Below are positions 52,004 to 60,889 of a stretch of DNA of 64,000 nt, one piece after another. Both the position numbers and the translations under genes were made by a program. This DNA comes from Comamonas kerstersii (GTDB taxonomy: Bacteria; Pseudomonadota; Gammaproteobacteria; Burkholderiales; Burkholderiaceae_C). The notes beneath the pieces were generated by a model. The model was not told the DNA's origin and did no database searches. It worked only from the letters and a program-made list of their open reading frames with translations. Location of the stretch: the NCBI RefSeq assembly GCF_008801935.1, contig NZ_VZOT01000001.1, positions 1 to 64,000 on the forward strand, written 5' to 3'. Position 1 is the stretch's first letter. The number at the start of each line of letters is the position of its first letter.

Positions 52004-53407
52004 TTAGAAGCTACCCATGGGCTTGAAAAGCGCTGCAATCTTGCGCTTGGGCTTGGCTGCAGACACAGTCTGCTTGGTACCTTGGCCATCCCATGAGGGA
52101 GCGGCATTGGTCGAAGGCTCGTAGGGCTTGTTGAAGAAGGGGTCTGGCGGTGTATTGCGCACCGGACGTGCGCCGCGTACAGGGCGCGTACCTTCCACAG
52201 CCACGCTGCGCTGCACTTCTTCGCGACCAGCGCCTGCTTCACGGCGGTCGCGCCAACGGCGGGACTCAGGCAGCTCAATACGCTCGACCTCAATTTTTTT
52301 CTTGATCAGCTTCTCAATATCTGCCACCAGCTTGGAGTCCGAGCTGCTGACCAAGGTCACAGCCACGCCAGTGGCGCCACCACGGCCTGTACGACCAATG
52401 CGGTGCACATAGTCTTCGGCGTTGAAAGGCACGTCGTAGTTGAACACCGCTGGCACATCCTTGATGTCCAGACCGCGTGCTGCCACGTCGGTACAGACCA
52501 GCAGATCTACTTCACCCTGCTTGAAAGCTTCCAGCGCCTTCAGACGCTCATCCTGGCTCTTGTCGCCATGCAGGGCTGCTGCGCGGTAGCCATCGCGCTC
52601 CAGCGCACGGGTCAGGCGGGCACAGCCGAGTTTGCTGTTCGAGAAAATGAAGGCCTGGCGAATGCCCTGCTCGTTCAGGACTTGCTGAATGACCTTGCGC
52701 TTGTCGTCATCGCTGGCTGCAATAAAACGCTGCGTCACCGAAGCAGCCGTCTCATTGGGGCGTGCGACTTCGATCGTGACGGGGTCTTGCAGATAGCTGC
52801 CTGCCAGGCGCTTGATCTCGGGCGAGAACGTAGCACTGAACAGCAGCGTCGTGCGCTGCTTGGGCAGGTGACTGAGGATGCGTTGCAGGTCGGGCAGGAA
52901 GCCAATGTCCAGCATGCGGTCCGCCTCATCCAGCACCACGTATTCCACCTGGTTGAGCACCACATTCTTGGCTTCGATGTGGTCCAGCAGGCGGCCAGGT
53001 GTTGCCACCAGCACTTCCACCCCTTTTTTCAGCTCGGCCGTCTGAGGCTTCATGTCCATGCCGCCAAACACCACGGCGCTGCGCAGCTTGGTGTGCTTGG
53101 CATACAGCGCAATCTGCTGTGCGACCTGATCAGCCAGCTCACGGGTAGGCAGCAGCACCAGCGCACGCACGGGGTGGCGGGCTGGGGATGCAGAGCTGTT
53201 CTCGTGACGCAGCAGGCGCTGCAGCAGTGGCAGCGAAAAGGCAGCGGTTTTGCCAGTGCCGGTCTGTGCAGCCCCCATCACATCCTTGCCAGTCAGCACC
53301 ACCGGGATCGCCTGTGCCTGGATAGGGGTCATGGACTCGTAGCCCATTTCGGCCACGGCGCGTGCCAGAGGCTCCGCCAAGAGTAAAGAGGAAAAAGAAC
53401 TTGTCAT
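52004..53407 (-). CDS. rhlE: DEAD-box RNA helicase (RhlE group)
   Basis: The 467-residue protein contains all helicase motifs: AQTGTGKT (47-54), PTRELA, TPGRLLD, DEAD, SATFSPE and HRIGRTGR. The Q motif precedes it in GYESMTPIQAQAIP. A basic C-terminal tail (about 380-467) with RRWRDRREAG, RPVRGARPVRNTP and a final KPKRKIAALFKP fits the RhlE group. Such helicases act in ribosome assembly and RNA turnover. It is transcribed alone. Confidence 0.9.
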   Translation of the reverse strand: MTSSFSSLLLAEPLARAVAEMGYESMTPIQAQAIPVVLTGKDVMGAAQTGTGKTAAFSLPLLQRLLRHENSSASPARHPVRALVLLPTRELADQVAQQIALYAKHTKLRSAVVFGGMDMKPQTAELKKGVEVLVATPGRLLDHIEAKNVVLNQVEYVVLDEADRMLDIGFLPDLQRILSHLPKQRTTLLFSATFSPEIKRLAGSYLQDPVTIEVARPNETAASVTQRFIAASDDDKRKVIQQVLNEQGIRQAFIFSNSKLGCARLTRALERDGYRAAALHGDKSQDERLKALEAFKQGEVDLLVCTDVAARGLDIKDVPAVFNYDVPFNAEDYVHRIGRTGRGGATGVAVTLVSSSDSKLVADIEKLIKKKIEVERIELPESRRWRDRREAGAGREEVQRSVAVEGTRPVRGARPVRNTPPDPFFNKPYEPSTNAAPSWDGQGTKQTVSAAKPKRKIAALFKPMGSF

Positions 53408-53497
53408 TGAGCCTACTATTGTCGCACCGTGTACTGAAACCGCAGTGTGAAGTCGTTAATTCCTGCTGCACGTCGCGGATTCCTGCACAGCCACTGC

Positions 53498-54364
53498 CTA
53501 CAGGCTGGACGCAGAAAATGTGTCACAAGCCTGCATGGAGCCGGTCTGCAGCCCCGTCTTGAACCAGCGCTGGCGCTGTGCGCTGGTGCCGTGGGTAAAG
53601 CTGTCTGGCACCACATGGCCAGTCTGCGCTTTTTGCAATGCATCATCACCGATCCTGGCTGCGGCATTCATGGCTTCTTCCACATCACCCTGCTCCAGCA
53701 CTTGGTGCATGCGGTCTGCATGGTGCGCCCATACACCCGCAAAGCAGTCAGCCTGCAGCTCCAGCTTCACAGACAGCCTGTTGTATTCCGTCTGGCTCAC
53801 GCGCCCGCGCATGCGGTCGACCTGGTCCGTAATCCCCAGCAAGTGCTGCACGTGGTGCCCCACTTCGTGCGCAATCACGTAGGCCTGTGCAAAGTCACCG
53901 GGTGCGCCAAGCTGGTTCTGGAGCTGGTCGTAGAACGACAGATCAATATAGACCTTCTGGTCGCCCGGGCAATAAAACGGTCCCATCGCAGATTGCCCGG
54001 TGCCGCATGCTGTACCTACTGCACCACGGAACAGCACCAGCCTGGGTTCCTGGTACTGCGCACCACCCTGCTGGAACAGCTTGCCCCACACGTCTTCCGT
54101 ATCCGCCAGCACGGTGGACACAAAACGCGCCATGGTGTCATTGGCAGGCGGAGCCTGCGCCGGGCTTTGCTGCTGCACCACAGGCGCACCACCGCCGCTG
54201 AGCAGCCCCAGCAGCGTCAGCGGATTCACGCCCAGCACCCAACCACCGATCAGGGCAATAACAATGGTTCCAATCCCGATGTTGCGCCCTCCGAACATGG
54301 GCGCGCCGCCGCCACTGCGGCGATCTTCCACATTGCTCGACTGACGTCGCCCTTCCCATTTCAT
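53498..54364 (-). CDS. Neutral zinc metallopeptidase (YpfJ family)
   Basis: The 288-residue protein has a short cytosolic start (MKWEGRRQSSNVEDRR), a single transmembrane segment near 25-50 and a periplasmic domain. The HExxH motif is in VIAHEVGHHVQHLLG, and LKLELQADCFAGVWA supplies the third zinc ligand region. YpfJ-like peptidases have no well-defined substrates. It is divergent from an ornithine cyclodeaminase-family gene. Confidence 0.9.
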   Translation of the reverse strand: MKWEGRRQSSNVEDRRSGGGAPMFGGRNIGIGTIVIALIGGWVLGVNPLTLLGLLSGGGAPVVQQQSPAQAPPANDTMARFVSTVLADTEDVWGKLFQQGGAQYQEPRLVLFRGAVGTACGTGQSAMGPFYCPGDQKVYIDLSFYDQLQNQLGAPGDFAQAYVIAHEVGHHVQHLLGITDQVDRMRGRVSQTEYNRLSVKLELQADCFAGVWAHHADRMHQVLEQGDVEEAMNAAARIGDDALQKAQTGHVVPDSFTHGTSAQRQRWFKTGLQTGSMQACDTFSASSL

Positions 54365-54502
54365 ATGCCGACTCCTGCCCCGCTGCGGGGAAATGCGTTG
54401 TGATGGCCTGAAAGCGCACGCCCCTCAGGCTGGTGAAGATACTGGCGCTGCATGTACAAAGTGTGACTGTCGCCAGCGCTGTGCATCCGCTATAAACTTT
54501 GG

Positions 54503-55423
54503 ATGCCTCATACCCCGACCGCTTTGCTCGACGCCGCTGGCACCTGTGCCGCACTGCCATGGAACCTGCTGGTGCAGGAAATCGCTGCCACCGCCGTGGA
54601 CCCACGGGTACAAGTGCCAGCCCGTATTGTGATGCCTACGGCCGCAGGCGCTTGTCTGTTTTCCATGCCTGCGCATGACAGCCAACTGGCCATGACCAAG
54701 CTGATTACCTTCACGCCCGGCAACATGGGAACATCGCGCGCCACCATTCAGGGGGATGTGGTGATCTTTGACATTGCCAGCGGCACTCGCCAGTTGATTC
54801 TGGATGGCCCCAGCATTACCACCCGGCGCACAGCTGCCGTGTCTGCGCTGGCTGCGCTGCGGCTGGCAGCCATCCCGGATGGGCCTCTGCTCATCATTGG
54901 CGCTGGCGCCCAAGGCATGGCGCATTTGCAGGCCTTTGCAGAGGTTCTGGGAACGCGGGAAGTGCATATCGCTTCACGCACTACCGCCAGCGCCCAGCAC
55001 CTGGTGGACTGGGCGCTTTCGCATGGCATGCAGGCACACATTGCGGAAGACGTAGCTGCAGCCGCCTTGCACTGCCCGCTGATCGTGACCTGTACCCCTG
55101 CCCATGCTGTGGTGCTGCAAGGGCCGCTGCACCCGCAGTGCTTTGTGGCTGCCGTAGGCGCATTCACGCCCGAGATGGTCGAGCTTTCCGCACCGCTGTG
55201 CCAGTACCTTGCCATGCACGGACAGATTGTGGTGGACAGCCGCGATGCCGAACATGAGGCCGGAGACCTGCTGCAGGCGGGTCTGCCTGTAGCCCAGTAC
55301 CCCAGTCTGGCCGATGTGATGAGCGAAGAAATGCCACGGGCAACAGGCCCCGTGCTGTTTAAAAGCTGTGGCTGGGGCGGCTGGGATCTGGCTGCTGCGA
55401 GACTGGCTGTGCGTACGGTTTGA
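54503..55423 (+). CDS. Ornithine cyclodeaminase / mu-crystallin family reductase
   Basis: The 306-residue protein has the NAD(P)-binding motif LLIIGAGAQGMAHLQAF in the middle and a TTRRTAAVSALAALRL segment before it. The family covers ornithine cyclodeaminase, alanine dehydrogenase and delta-1-pyrroline/piperideine-2-carboxylate reductases. The spacing and short form suit the latter group, active in D-lysine or hydroxyproline breakdown. There are no pathway genes beside it, so the substrate is open. It is followed by the A+T-rich stretch before the hemerythrin gene. Confidence 0.82.
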   Translation: MPHTPTALLDAAGTCAALPWNLLVQEIAATAVDPRVQVPARIVMPTAAGACLFSMPAHDSQLAMTKLITFTPGNMGTSRATIQGDVVIFDIASGTRQLILDGPSITTRRTAAVSALAALRLAAIPDGPLLIIGAGAQGMAHLQAFAEVLGTREVHIASRTTASAQHLVDWALSHGMQAHIAEDVAAAALHCPLIVTCTPAHAVVLQGPLHPQCFVAAVGAFTPEMVELSAPLCQYLAMHGQIVVDSRDAEHEAGDLLQAGLPVAQYPSLADVMSEEMPRATGPVLFKSCGWGGWDLAAARLAVRTV

Positions 55424-55834
55424 GATCCACCCTGCACTGGCGAACCAAAAGCTTGGCTTGATTTAAATTCATTTTTTGTCAAGCTATTTTTTTTGATATT
55501 CATCAAAGCAATTATAAAATTATAGAAATAAGTACAATTCTTTATTATTTTTCAAATTATCAATTTTCATCCGCAAATTTATTACCATTAATAAAAAGAC
55601 CAAGTATTTTGTTAAAAAATTTATATAAACTTACGCCAACAATCAGTGCAAGTCATTGATATCAAATGATCTATTTGTATGCAAAAATTTGATACAAAAT
55701 TGCATGCACTCAGCTACCCCAAACCTTGCATTTTCAAATAGCAGCCACTCATAATCCCTTAAGGGTTTTCCTAAAAGCAAATGATTGAAGCATCCGGGCA
55801 TTGGCGTGCTTCAAAAATGACAGAGGGTTGTGCG
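55424..55834. other. A+T-rich intergenic region before the hemerythrin gene (411 bp)
   Basis: From about 55440 to 55760 the base composition is far lower in G+C than the rest of the window, with runs such as TTTTTTTT at 55484-55495 and AAAATTTATATAAA near 55616. No open frame of interest is present. The region probably holds the hemerythrin promoter and may be bound by an H-NS-type protein. Confidence 0.7.
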
Positions 55835-56341
55835 ATGGCTGTTTTGCAATGGGTAGAAGATCTGAATACGGGCATTGAAGAAATTGATATTCAGCATCGT
55901 CGCATCGTGGATTACATCAACCGCCTGCACGAGCTGCGTGAGTCTCCAGACCGTGCAGCGCTGAGTGAAGTGATTGCAGAAACCGTGGACTACACCATCT
56001 CGCACTTCGCCTACGAAGAGCGCATGCTGGAAGACTCCGGCTACGCATTTACAGACTTGCACAAGCGCGTGCATGAATTGTTCACACGCCGTGTGGGCGA
56101 AATGCAGACCCGCTTTGAAGCGGGTGAAGATGTAGCGCAGGAGCTGCACACCATGCTGTCGCGCTGGCTGTTCAGCCATATCCGCAACGAAGACCACGGC
56201 TATGTGGATGCAGTCAAGACCTACCAGCGCATGACCGGCAAGGGCAGCAAGCAAGACATTGAGCACACCAAGCAGCAGGTGATGCACAAGCTGGAGAAAA
56301 AATACAAGCGCAAAGGCTTTTTTGCGCGGCTGTTTGGCTGA
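55835..56341 (+). CDS. Bacteriohemerythrin with basic C-terminal tail
   Basis: The 168-residue protein binds O2 at a di-iron site. All expected ligands are visible: H21, H57, E61, H76, H80, H115 and D120, in the order of McHr. The chain ends in a basic amphipathic tail (about 140-168, including KKYKRKGFFARLFG) beyond the usual hemerythrin fold, possibly for membrane or partner docking. ATG 55835 has AGAGGG seven bases upstream; starts at 55817 and 55781 are in frame but less likely. Its promoter is in the A+T-rich spacer. Possible roles are O2 delivery or sensing of redox state. Confidence 0.92.
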   Translation: MAVLQWVEDLNTGIEEIDIQHRRIVDYINRLHELRESPDRAALSEVIAETVDYTISHFAYEERMLEDSGYAFTDLHKRVHELFTRRVGEMQTRFEAGEDVAQELHTMLSRWLFSHIRNEDHGYVDAVKTYQRMTGKGSKQDIEHTKQQVMHKLEKKYKRKGFFARLFG

Positions 56342-56356
56342 AAAGCCTGCAGATTT

Positions 56357-56382
56357 GCGTGATCCCAGCCGCAGGATCACGC
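56357..56382. repeat. Perfect 9-bp inverted repeat between hemerythrin and dcd
   Basis: GCGTGATCC-CAGCCGCA-GGATCACGC lies between the convergent genes without a T-run. It could be a weak factor-independent terminator. Confidence 0.5.
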
Positions 56383-56397
56383 ATCAGCACCACCCGC

Positions 56398-56964
56398 TCA
56401 GGTGCGTGGCAGGGTCACACCGTGCTGCCCCTGGTACTTGCCGCCACGGTCCTTGTAGCTGGTCTCGCAAGGTTCATTGCCCTGCAGGAACAACACCTGT
56501 GCGCAGCCTTCACCGGCATAGATCTTGGCGGGCAGCGGTGTGGTGTTGGAGAACTCCAGCGTCACATAGCCTTCCCACTCGGGCTCGAACGGCGTCACAT
56601 TCACGATGATGCCGCAGCGCGCGTAAGTGCTCTTGCCCAAACATACGGTCAGCACGTCACGCGGAATGCGGAAGTACTCCACAGTACGGGCCAATGCAAA
56701 GCTGTTGGGCGGGATGATGCAGTAGTCGCCCTCAAAGTCGACAAAGCTTTTTTCGTCGAAGTTCTTGGGGTCCACCACGGTGCTGTGGATGTTGGTGAAC
56801 ACCTTGAACTCGCGTGCACAGCGAATGTCGTAGCCGTAGCTGGAGGTGCCATAGCTGATGATTTTCTTGCCGTTGGCTTCGCGGATCTGGCCGGGTTCAA
56901 ACGGCTCGATCATGCCGTGCTCTTCCGCCATCTTGCGGATCCACTTGTCGCTCATGATGCTCAT
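56398..56964 (-). CDS. dcd: dCTP deaminase
   Basis: The 188-residue protein converts dCTP to dUTP in thymidylate supply. [20 protein letters not shown], the [12 protein letters not shown] core and the C-terminal [19 protein letters not shown] match Dcd. It starts at the conserved [13 protein letters not shown] with AGGA upstream. It lies next to guaD, 63 bp away, with which it may be cotranscribed since both are on the minus strand. Confidence 0.94.
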   Translation of the reverse strand: MSIMSDKWIRKMAEEHGMIEPFEPGQIREANGKKIISYGTSSYGYDIRCAREFKVFTNIHSTVVDPKNFDEKSFVDFEGDYCIIPPNSFALARTVEYFRIPRDVLTVCLGKSTYARCGIIVNVTPFEPEWEGYVTLEFSNTTPLPAKIYAGEGCAQVLFLQGNEPCETSYKDRGGKYQGQHGVTLPRT

Positions 56965-57027
56965 GGAGGTGTCCTGTTCGCTGAATTTTTTATAGCTGGG
57001 CGCGGCAATTTATTGCCTGCAATGGCG

Positions 57028-58326
57028 TTATTTTGCTTGAGAGACAAAGGTTTGCTCAATCAAGCGGTCATCTCCCAGAATGATCATCGCAAAAAGCAGT
57101 TCATCCAGCGACTGTGACTGCGCCGTTTTGCGTGCCAGCAGTGGTGTGCAAGCAGGGTTGATGAGCACAAAGTCTGCCTCGCAGCCGGGCTGCAGATTGC
57201 CAATCACACCCTCCAGCCCCAGCGCCTTGGCAGCGCCTGCGGTGTGCTGCCACCACAGGTGGGCAGGCTTCAGACTCAGACCTTGCTTGCTGTGGTGCTC
57301 ACGCCCCACCATGTAGGCCGCCTGCATGGTGCGGAAGGGCGAAAAGCTCATGCCGCCGCCTACATCGCTGGCCAGGCCGTACATAAACCCGGCCTTATCC
57401 GCTTCGATGTAATCAAAGTAGCCACTGGACAGGAACAGATTGCTGGTAGGACTGATGGCCGCTGCCGTCCTGGTTTCGCGCATCAATGCACGGTCGGTGT
57501 CGTCCAGCCAGATACAGTGGGCGTACACGGCCCGCTCGCGCATCAAGCCAAAGCGCTGGTACACATCCAGATAGCTGCGTGCTGCGGGGTAGAGCTCACG
57601 CACCCACTGGATTTCGTCAAGGTTTTCCGAAACGTGGGAATGAATCCATACATCGCCATACTTGGCGGCCAACTCCCCTGCGCCTTGGAGCTGCTCAGGC
57701 GTGCTGGTGGGAGCAAAGCGCGGGGTGATGGCATAGCCCAGACGGTCCACGCCATGCCAGCGCTGGATCAATGTTTCGGTATCGATCAGGCCCTGCTCGG
57801 TGTCGTCGCGCACACCATCAGGGCTGTGGCGGTCTTGCAGCACCTTGCCCGCCATCATGCGCATGCCGCGCGCCTGCGAGGCGGCCATGATGGCATCGAC
57901 AGACTCAGGGTGCGAGGTGGCAAAGGTCAGCGCCGTAGTCACGCCATTGCGCAGCAGCTCGTCCAGAAAGAACTCCGCCACGCCATCGGCATAGGCACGA
58001 TCATGAAAGCGTGACTCGTGCGGGAAGGTGTAGTTCTCCAGCCAGGGCAGCAGGCCATCCGCTGGCGCACCAATCACATCGGTCTGAGGGTAGTGGATGT
58101 GCATATCCACAAAACCCGGCGCAATCAGCTTGCCGGGCAGGTGCACGACTTGCACACTGGGCTGCTGCACATATTGCGCCTGCAATGCCTGCCAGCTGCC
58201 AGCAGCGACCACACGCTCCTGCCCCTTGTCATCCGGTGCGACGGCCAGCAGGCCATCACTGTCATACAAGGGGCTGCCATCGGGGGCAAAACGGAGCAAG
58301 GCACTGCGGTAGATCTTCATGGCCAT
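57028..58326 (-). CDS. guaD: Guanine deaminase
   Basis: The 432-residue amidohydrolase converts guanine to xanthine. The metal motif FVDMHIHYPQTD, the HSHVSENLDEI segment and SDVGGGMSFSPFRTMQAAY are diagnostic. It lies upstream of dcd on the same strand. The next gene upstream, across a 319-bp gap, encodes a BMP-type receptor of the kind that takes up nucleosides, so a purine-salvage link is likely. Starts at 58326 and 58320 are possible. Confidence 0.93.
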   Translation of the reverse strand: MAMKIYRSALLRFAPDGSPLYDSDGLLAVAPDDKGQERVVAAGSWQALQAQYVQQPSVQVVHLPGKLIAPGFVDMHIHYPQTDVIGAPADGLLPWLENYTFPHESRFHDRAYADGVAEFFLDELLRNGVTTALTFATSHPESVDAIMAASQARGMRMMAGKVLQDRHSPDGVRDDTEQGLIDTETLIQRWHGVDRLGYAITPRFAPTSTPEQLQGAGELAAKYGDVWIHSHVSENLDEIQWVRELYPAARSYLDVYQRFGLMRERAVYAHCIWLDDTDRALMRETRTAAAISPTSNLFLSSGYFDYIEADKAGFMYGLASDVGGGMSFSPFRTMQAAYMVGREHHSKQGLSLKPAHLWWQHTAGAAKALGLEGVIGNLQPGCEADFVLINPACTPLLARKTAQSQSLDELLFAMIILGDDRLIEQTFVSQAK

Positions 58327-58349
58327 GGCAAATTTCCAGAAATAAAAAC

Positions 58350-58372
58350 AGGAGCAGCTAGCGCTGGTATTA
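58350..58372. repeat. Half copy of the AGCGCT repeat
   Basis: AGGAGCAGCTAGCGCT fits the left arm of the family, but a partner arm is not evident. Confidence 0.5.
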
Positions 58373-58494
58373 CGCGGCTTTTACGCACAAAGCATGCCAA
58401 AAACCAGCAAATACCTGCGCCAGGCGCTCCTGAATTTTCCAGCGAAAAGCACATTTGTGGTGTACGTACTTACCGCCCAATCAGCAATGGCACG

Positions 58495-58522
58495 GTGTGA
58501 TCGGGCTGAGGGCCGATCACAC
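58495..58522. repeat. Perfect 10-bp inverted repeat upstream of guaD
   Basis: GTGTGATCGG and CCGATCACAC pair around GCTGAGGG about 170 bp before the guaD start. It could be an operator or part of the 3' end of the BMP transcript. Confidence 0.5.
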
Positions 58523-58645
58523 AACCCAGCAAACCACAGGTTTGCGGTTGAGACGAGGCCGGGCCGCGCAGGCGCGAAGCCGCAGGCAGTACAAGTCGTA
58601 CGACAAGGCTTCGCAACGACGTATCAAGGGTCGTGTGAGCGGGTC

Positions 58646-59752
58646 TTACTGCACGCTACCGATCACGCCTTCTACCAACCAGTTCATCTGGTTCTTTTCC
58701 GCATCACTCAAGCTGCTGCCAGCAGGAATACGGACATTGCCCTGGTTGTCACGGATCGGCTGCTTGCCTGCCTGGAAAGGCTGCAGCCTGCCTTGCGCCA
58801 TGTCCTGCTGGCGGGCCAGCACTTCATCACGCACCGCTTGGGGTAGCTTGGGACCAAAGTGTTCCACCTTGATCATGCCGTCCTTCACGCCGCCCCAGAA
58901 ATCGCCCGATTGCCACGTGCCATTGCGCACCGCCTGCGCGCGCTGTGCGTAGTAGCCACCCCAGTGGTGGGTCACAGCCAGCAGCTGTGCATCCGGGCCG
59001 TCTTTGCGCATATCAGAGTGAAAGGCAATGGCCATCTTGCCGCGCTCCTGGGCAGCAGCGATCACCGCCGTGCTGGCCACTTGGAAGGACAGCACATCCG
59101 CGCCCTGGTCCATCAACGTCATGGCGGCTTCGCGCTCCCGCGCAGGGTCAAACCACGCATTCAGCCACACCACTTTGACCTGGGCCTGGGGATTCACGCT
59201 GCGCATGCCCAGGGCAAAGGCATTGATGCCCTGAATCACCTCCGGAATTGGCATACCGCCCACAAAACCTGCCACGCCGGTCTTGCTCATGCGTGCCGCT
59301 GCAATGCCCGACAGATAGCGCCCTTCGTAATGGCGCGCATTCGCCGTGGCCACGTTTGCGGTCTGTTTGTAGCCGGTGATGTTTTCAAACTTCACCTGCG
59401 GAAAGTCCTTGGCGACGCGCAGCGTCGGCTCCATATAGCCAAAGCTGGTGGTGAAGATGAGCTGATTGCCCTGAGCGACCAAATCGCGCAGCACGCGCTC
59501 CGCATCCGCGCCTTCGGGCACGTTGTCCACTGCCGTGGTCGTCACTTGACCGGGCATGGCACGCTCCAGCGCCAAGCGGCCTTCTTCGTGCTGGCGCGTC
59601 CATCCTGCGGGCAGAACGGGCGTGACATACACAAAGCCGACTTTGGTGGGGGCTGATGCTGAGGGGGGGGAGTTCAGCGTTGTCTCGGTTTGCGCGAAAG
59701 ATGGTGCGACAACGCAGGCGGCCACGAGCGTGGCTGCGAGGTTTTTGTACAT
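58646..59752 (-). CDS. BMP-family ABC transporter substrate-binding protein
   Basis: The 368-residue exported protein belongs to the basic membrane protein/PnrA family, which binds nucleosides or purine-like ligands. The signal peptide spans about 1-20 (NLAATLVAACVVAPSFAQ). Typical parts are KVGFVYVTPVLPAGWTRQHE, IFTTSFGYMEPTLRVAKDFP and VAGFVGGMPIPEVIQGINAF. A run of eight C in the coding strand falls near codon 30. ATPase and permease genes are not in the window, so it may work with a transporter encoded elsewhere. The neighbouring guaD supports purine uptake. Confidence 0.9.
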   Translation of the reverse strand: MYKNLAATLVAACVVAPSFAQTETTLNSPPSASAPTKVGFVYVTPVLPAGWTRQHEEGRLALERAMPGQVTTTAVDNVPEGADAERVLRDLVAQGNQLIFTTSFGYMEPTLRVAKDFPQVKFENITGYKQTANVATANARHYEGRYLSGIAAARMSKTGVAGFVGGMPIPEVIQGINAFALGMRSVNPQAQVKVVWLNAWFDPAREREAAMTLMDQGADVLSFQVASTAVIAAAQERGKMAIAFHSDMRKDGPDAQLLAVTHHWGGYYAQRAQAVRNGTWQSGDFWGGVKDGMIKVEHFGPKLPQAVRDEVLARQQDMAQGRLQPFQAGKQPIRDNQGNVRIPAGSSLSDAEKNQMNWLVEGVIGSVQ

Positions 59753-59939
59753 GGTGTTCCTCTACATGGCTCCAGATTGAACAATCACCGGCCGCTGGAG
59801 CAATGCGGCATGGCGAAGCGGGCGATTCTAGCGGGTAAACCCGAGGACCTGCGTTTGCGGACTAACCACACTGGCGGCAGCAGGCCTGCTTTTCTACGAT
59901 GGAGCCCGATATTGCATCCCTTATTTCCGGAGACCTGCC

Positions 59940-60389
59940 ATGCCCATGTTTGTTGACACCTCCCCGCCCGGCCACTGCATCTTCTGCAAGATCGTGGCAG
60001 GTGAAATCCCTGCCGCCAAGGTCTATGAAGATGAACTGACCATTGCCTTTATGGACATTGGTCAGGTCAATCCCGGTCATGTACTGGTAGCCAGCAAGCG
60101 CCATGCAGTCACGGTGCTGGAGCTCACGCCTGAAGAAGCGGCCGCCGTGATGCAGTCCGCACAGCGCATTGCGCAGGCGGCGCAGCAGGCCTTCGCGCCC
60201 GATGGGATCACGCTGTTTCAGGCCAATGGCGCTGCGGGTGGGCAGACGGTGTTCCACTTTCACATGCATGTGCTGCCGCGCCATGAAGGTGATGGTGTGG
60301 AGCTGGCCTGGCCCCGCAAGGAGCCTGCCGTGCAGTTGCTGCAAGGCTATGCGGACAAGCTGCGTGCCGCACTGTCAACCTTGGTATAG
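59940..60389 (+). CDS. HIT-family nucleotide hydrolase
   Basis: The 149-residue protein has the histidine triad HFHMHVLPR toward the C-terminus and CIFCKIVAGEIPAAKVYED at the N-terminus, with the Cys pair of HINT-like proteins. Family members hydrolyse nucleoside phosphoramidates or dinucleoside polyphosphates. It has GGAG about nine bases before ATG 59940. It is divergent from the BMP gene and has an AGCGCT half repeat after its stop. Confidence 0.9.
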   Translation: MPMFVDTSPPGHCIFCKIVAGEIPAAKVYEDELTIAFMDIGQVNPGHVLVASKRHAVTVLELTPEEAAAVMQSAQRIAQAAQQAFAPDGITLFQANGAAGGQTVFHFHMHVLPRHEGDGVELAWPRKEPAVQLLQGYADKLRAALSTLV

Positions 60390-60416
60390 CTATCAATAAA
60401 AAAGCGGCTAGCGCTA
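60389..60416. repeat. AGCGCT repeat family half copy after the HIT gene
   Basis: AGCTATCAATAAAAAAGCGG with the following CTAGCGCT resembles one arm and the AGCTATCAA edge seen in other copies. The second arm is lost or cut by the nearby ISL3-family element. Confidence 0.45.
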
Positions 60417-60426
60417 GAAAAATAAG

Positions 60427-60861
60427 GTTCATCACGGAATGTCGGGGTAGTTGCCCCTCAAACAGAAACAGCGGTGACATTTCAAGCATGATGGTTGTGC
60501 GACCAATCAACATGCAAGAAAGCACCGCTGCATGCACAAAGATACTACATGGCTGGACCTTTGGGAGGGTTTCCGGGTTATTGATGCTGACCTTCAAACA
60601 CCAGGCCAAGCAGTTTTAGCGCTTGAGCCGCTACAGGGCAGTAGCAAGTGCAGTGCTTGTCTCAAGCCCTTGGCTCAGGTGCATGAATACGTGCAGCGCA
60701 CAGTGCGAGATATGCCACTGGTGGACAGGCAGCTGCGTTTGAAGGTCAAGCTGCACAGGCTGGTCTGCCCCGATTGCGGCAAATGCCTGCAGCATGTGCC
60801 CTGGCTCGATAAGTACAGTCGTTTAACCAAGCGCTTGGTTGAGCATATCCACCGCCCCTAA
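60427..60861 (+). mobile_element. ISL3-family insertion sequence fragment
   Basis: A left end resembling an ISL3 terminal repeat (GGTTCATCACGGAATGTCGG from 60427) lies just before the transposase fragment. The element ends abruptly near 60861, after only 109 codons, and no right end is seen, so it is a deletion remnant. Confidence 0.6.
60532..60861 (+). pseudogene. ISL3-family transposase, N-terminal fragment
   Basis: The 109 residues match only the N-terminal zinc-finger and helix-turn-helix region of ISL3 transposases, which are about 400 residues long. Two CxxC pairs, KCSACLKPL and LVCPDCGKC, are visible around the RTVRDMPLVDRQLRLKVK segment. The DDE catalytic domain is gone. The residual DNA-binding domain is unlikely to be functional. 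Confidence 0.75.
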
Positions 60862-60889
60862 TCCAGCCAATCTATGCCGTCATCTTCAT

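Larger units (their letters stand above)
58327..58645. other. Structured intergenic region guaD / BMP receptor (319 bp)
   Basis: No gene is seen. It contains a half copy of the AGCGCT repeat (58350-58372), a perfect 10-bp stem (58495-58522), and a longer potential stem in which GCGAAGCC pairs with GGCTTCGC around a GTAC-rich loop (about 58573-58613). The structures are close to the stop of the BMP gene. Confidence 0.55.
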
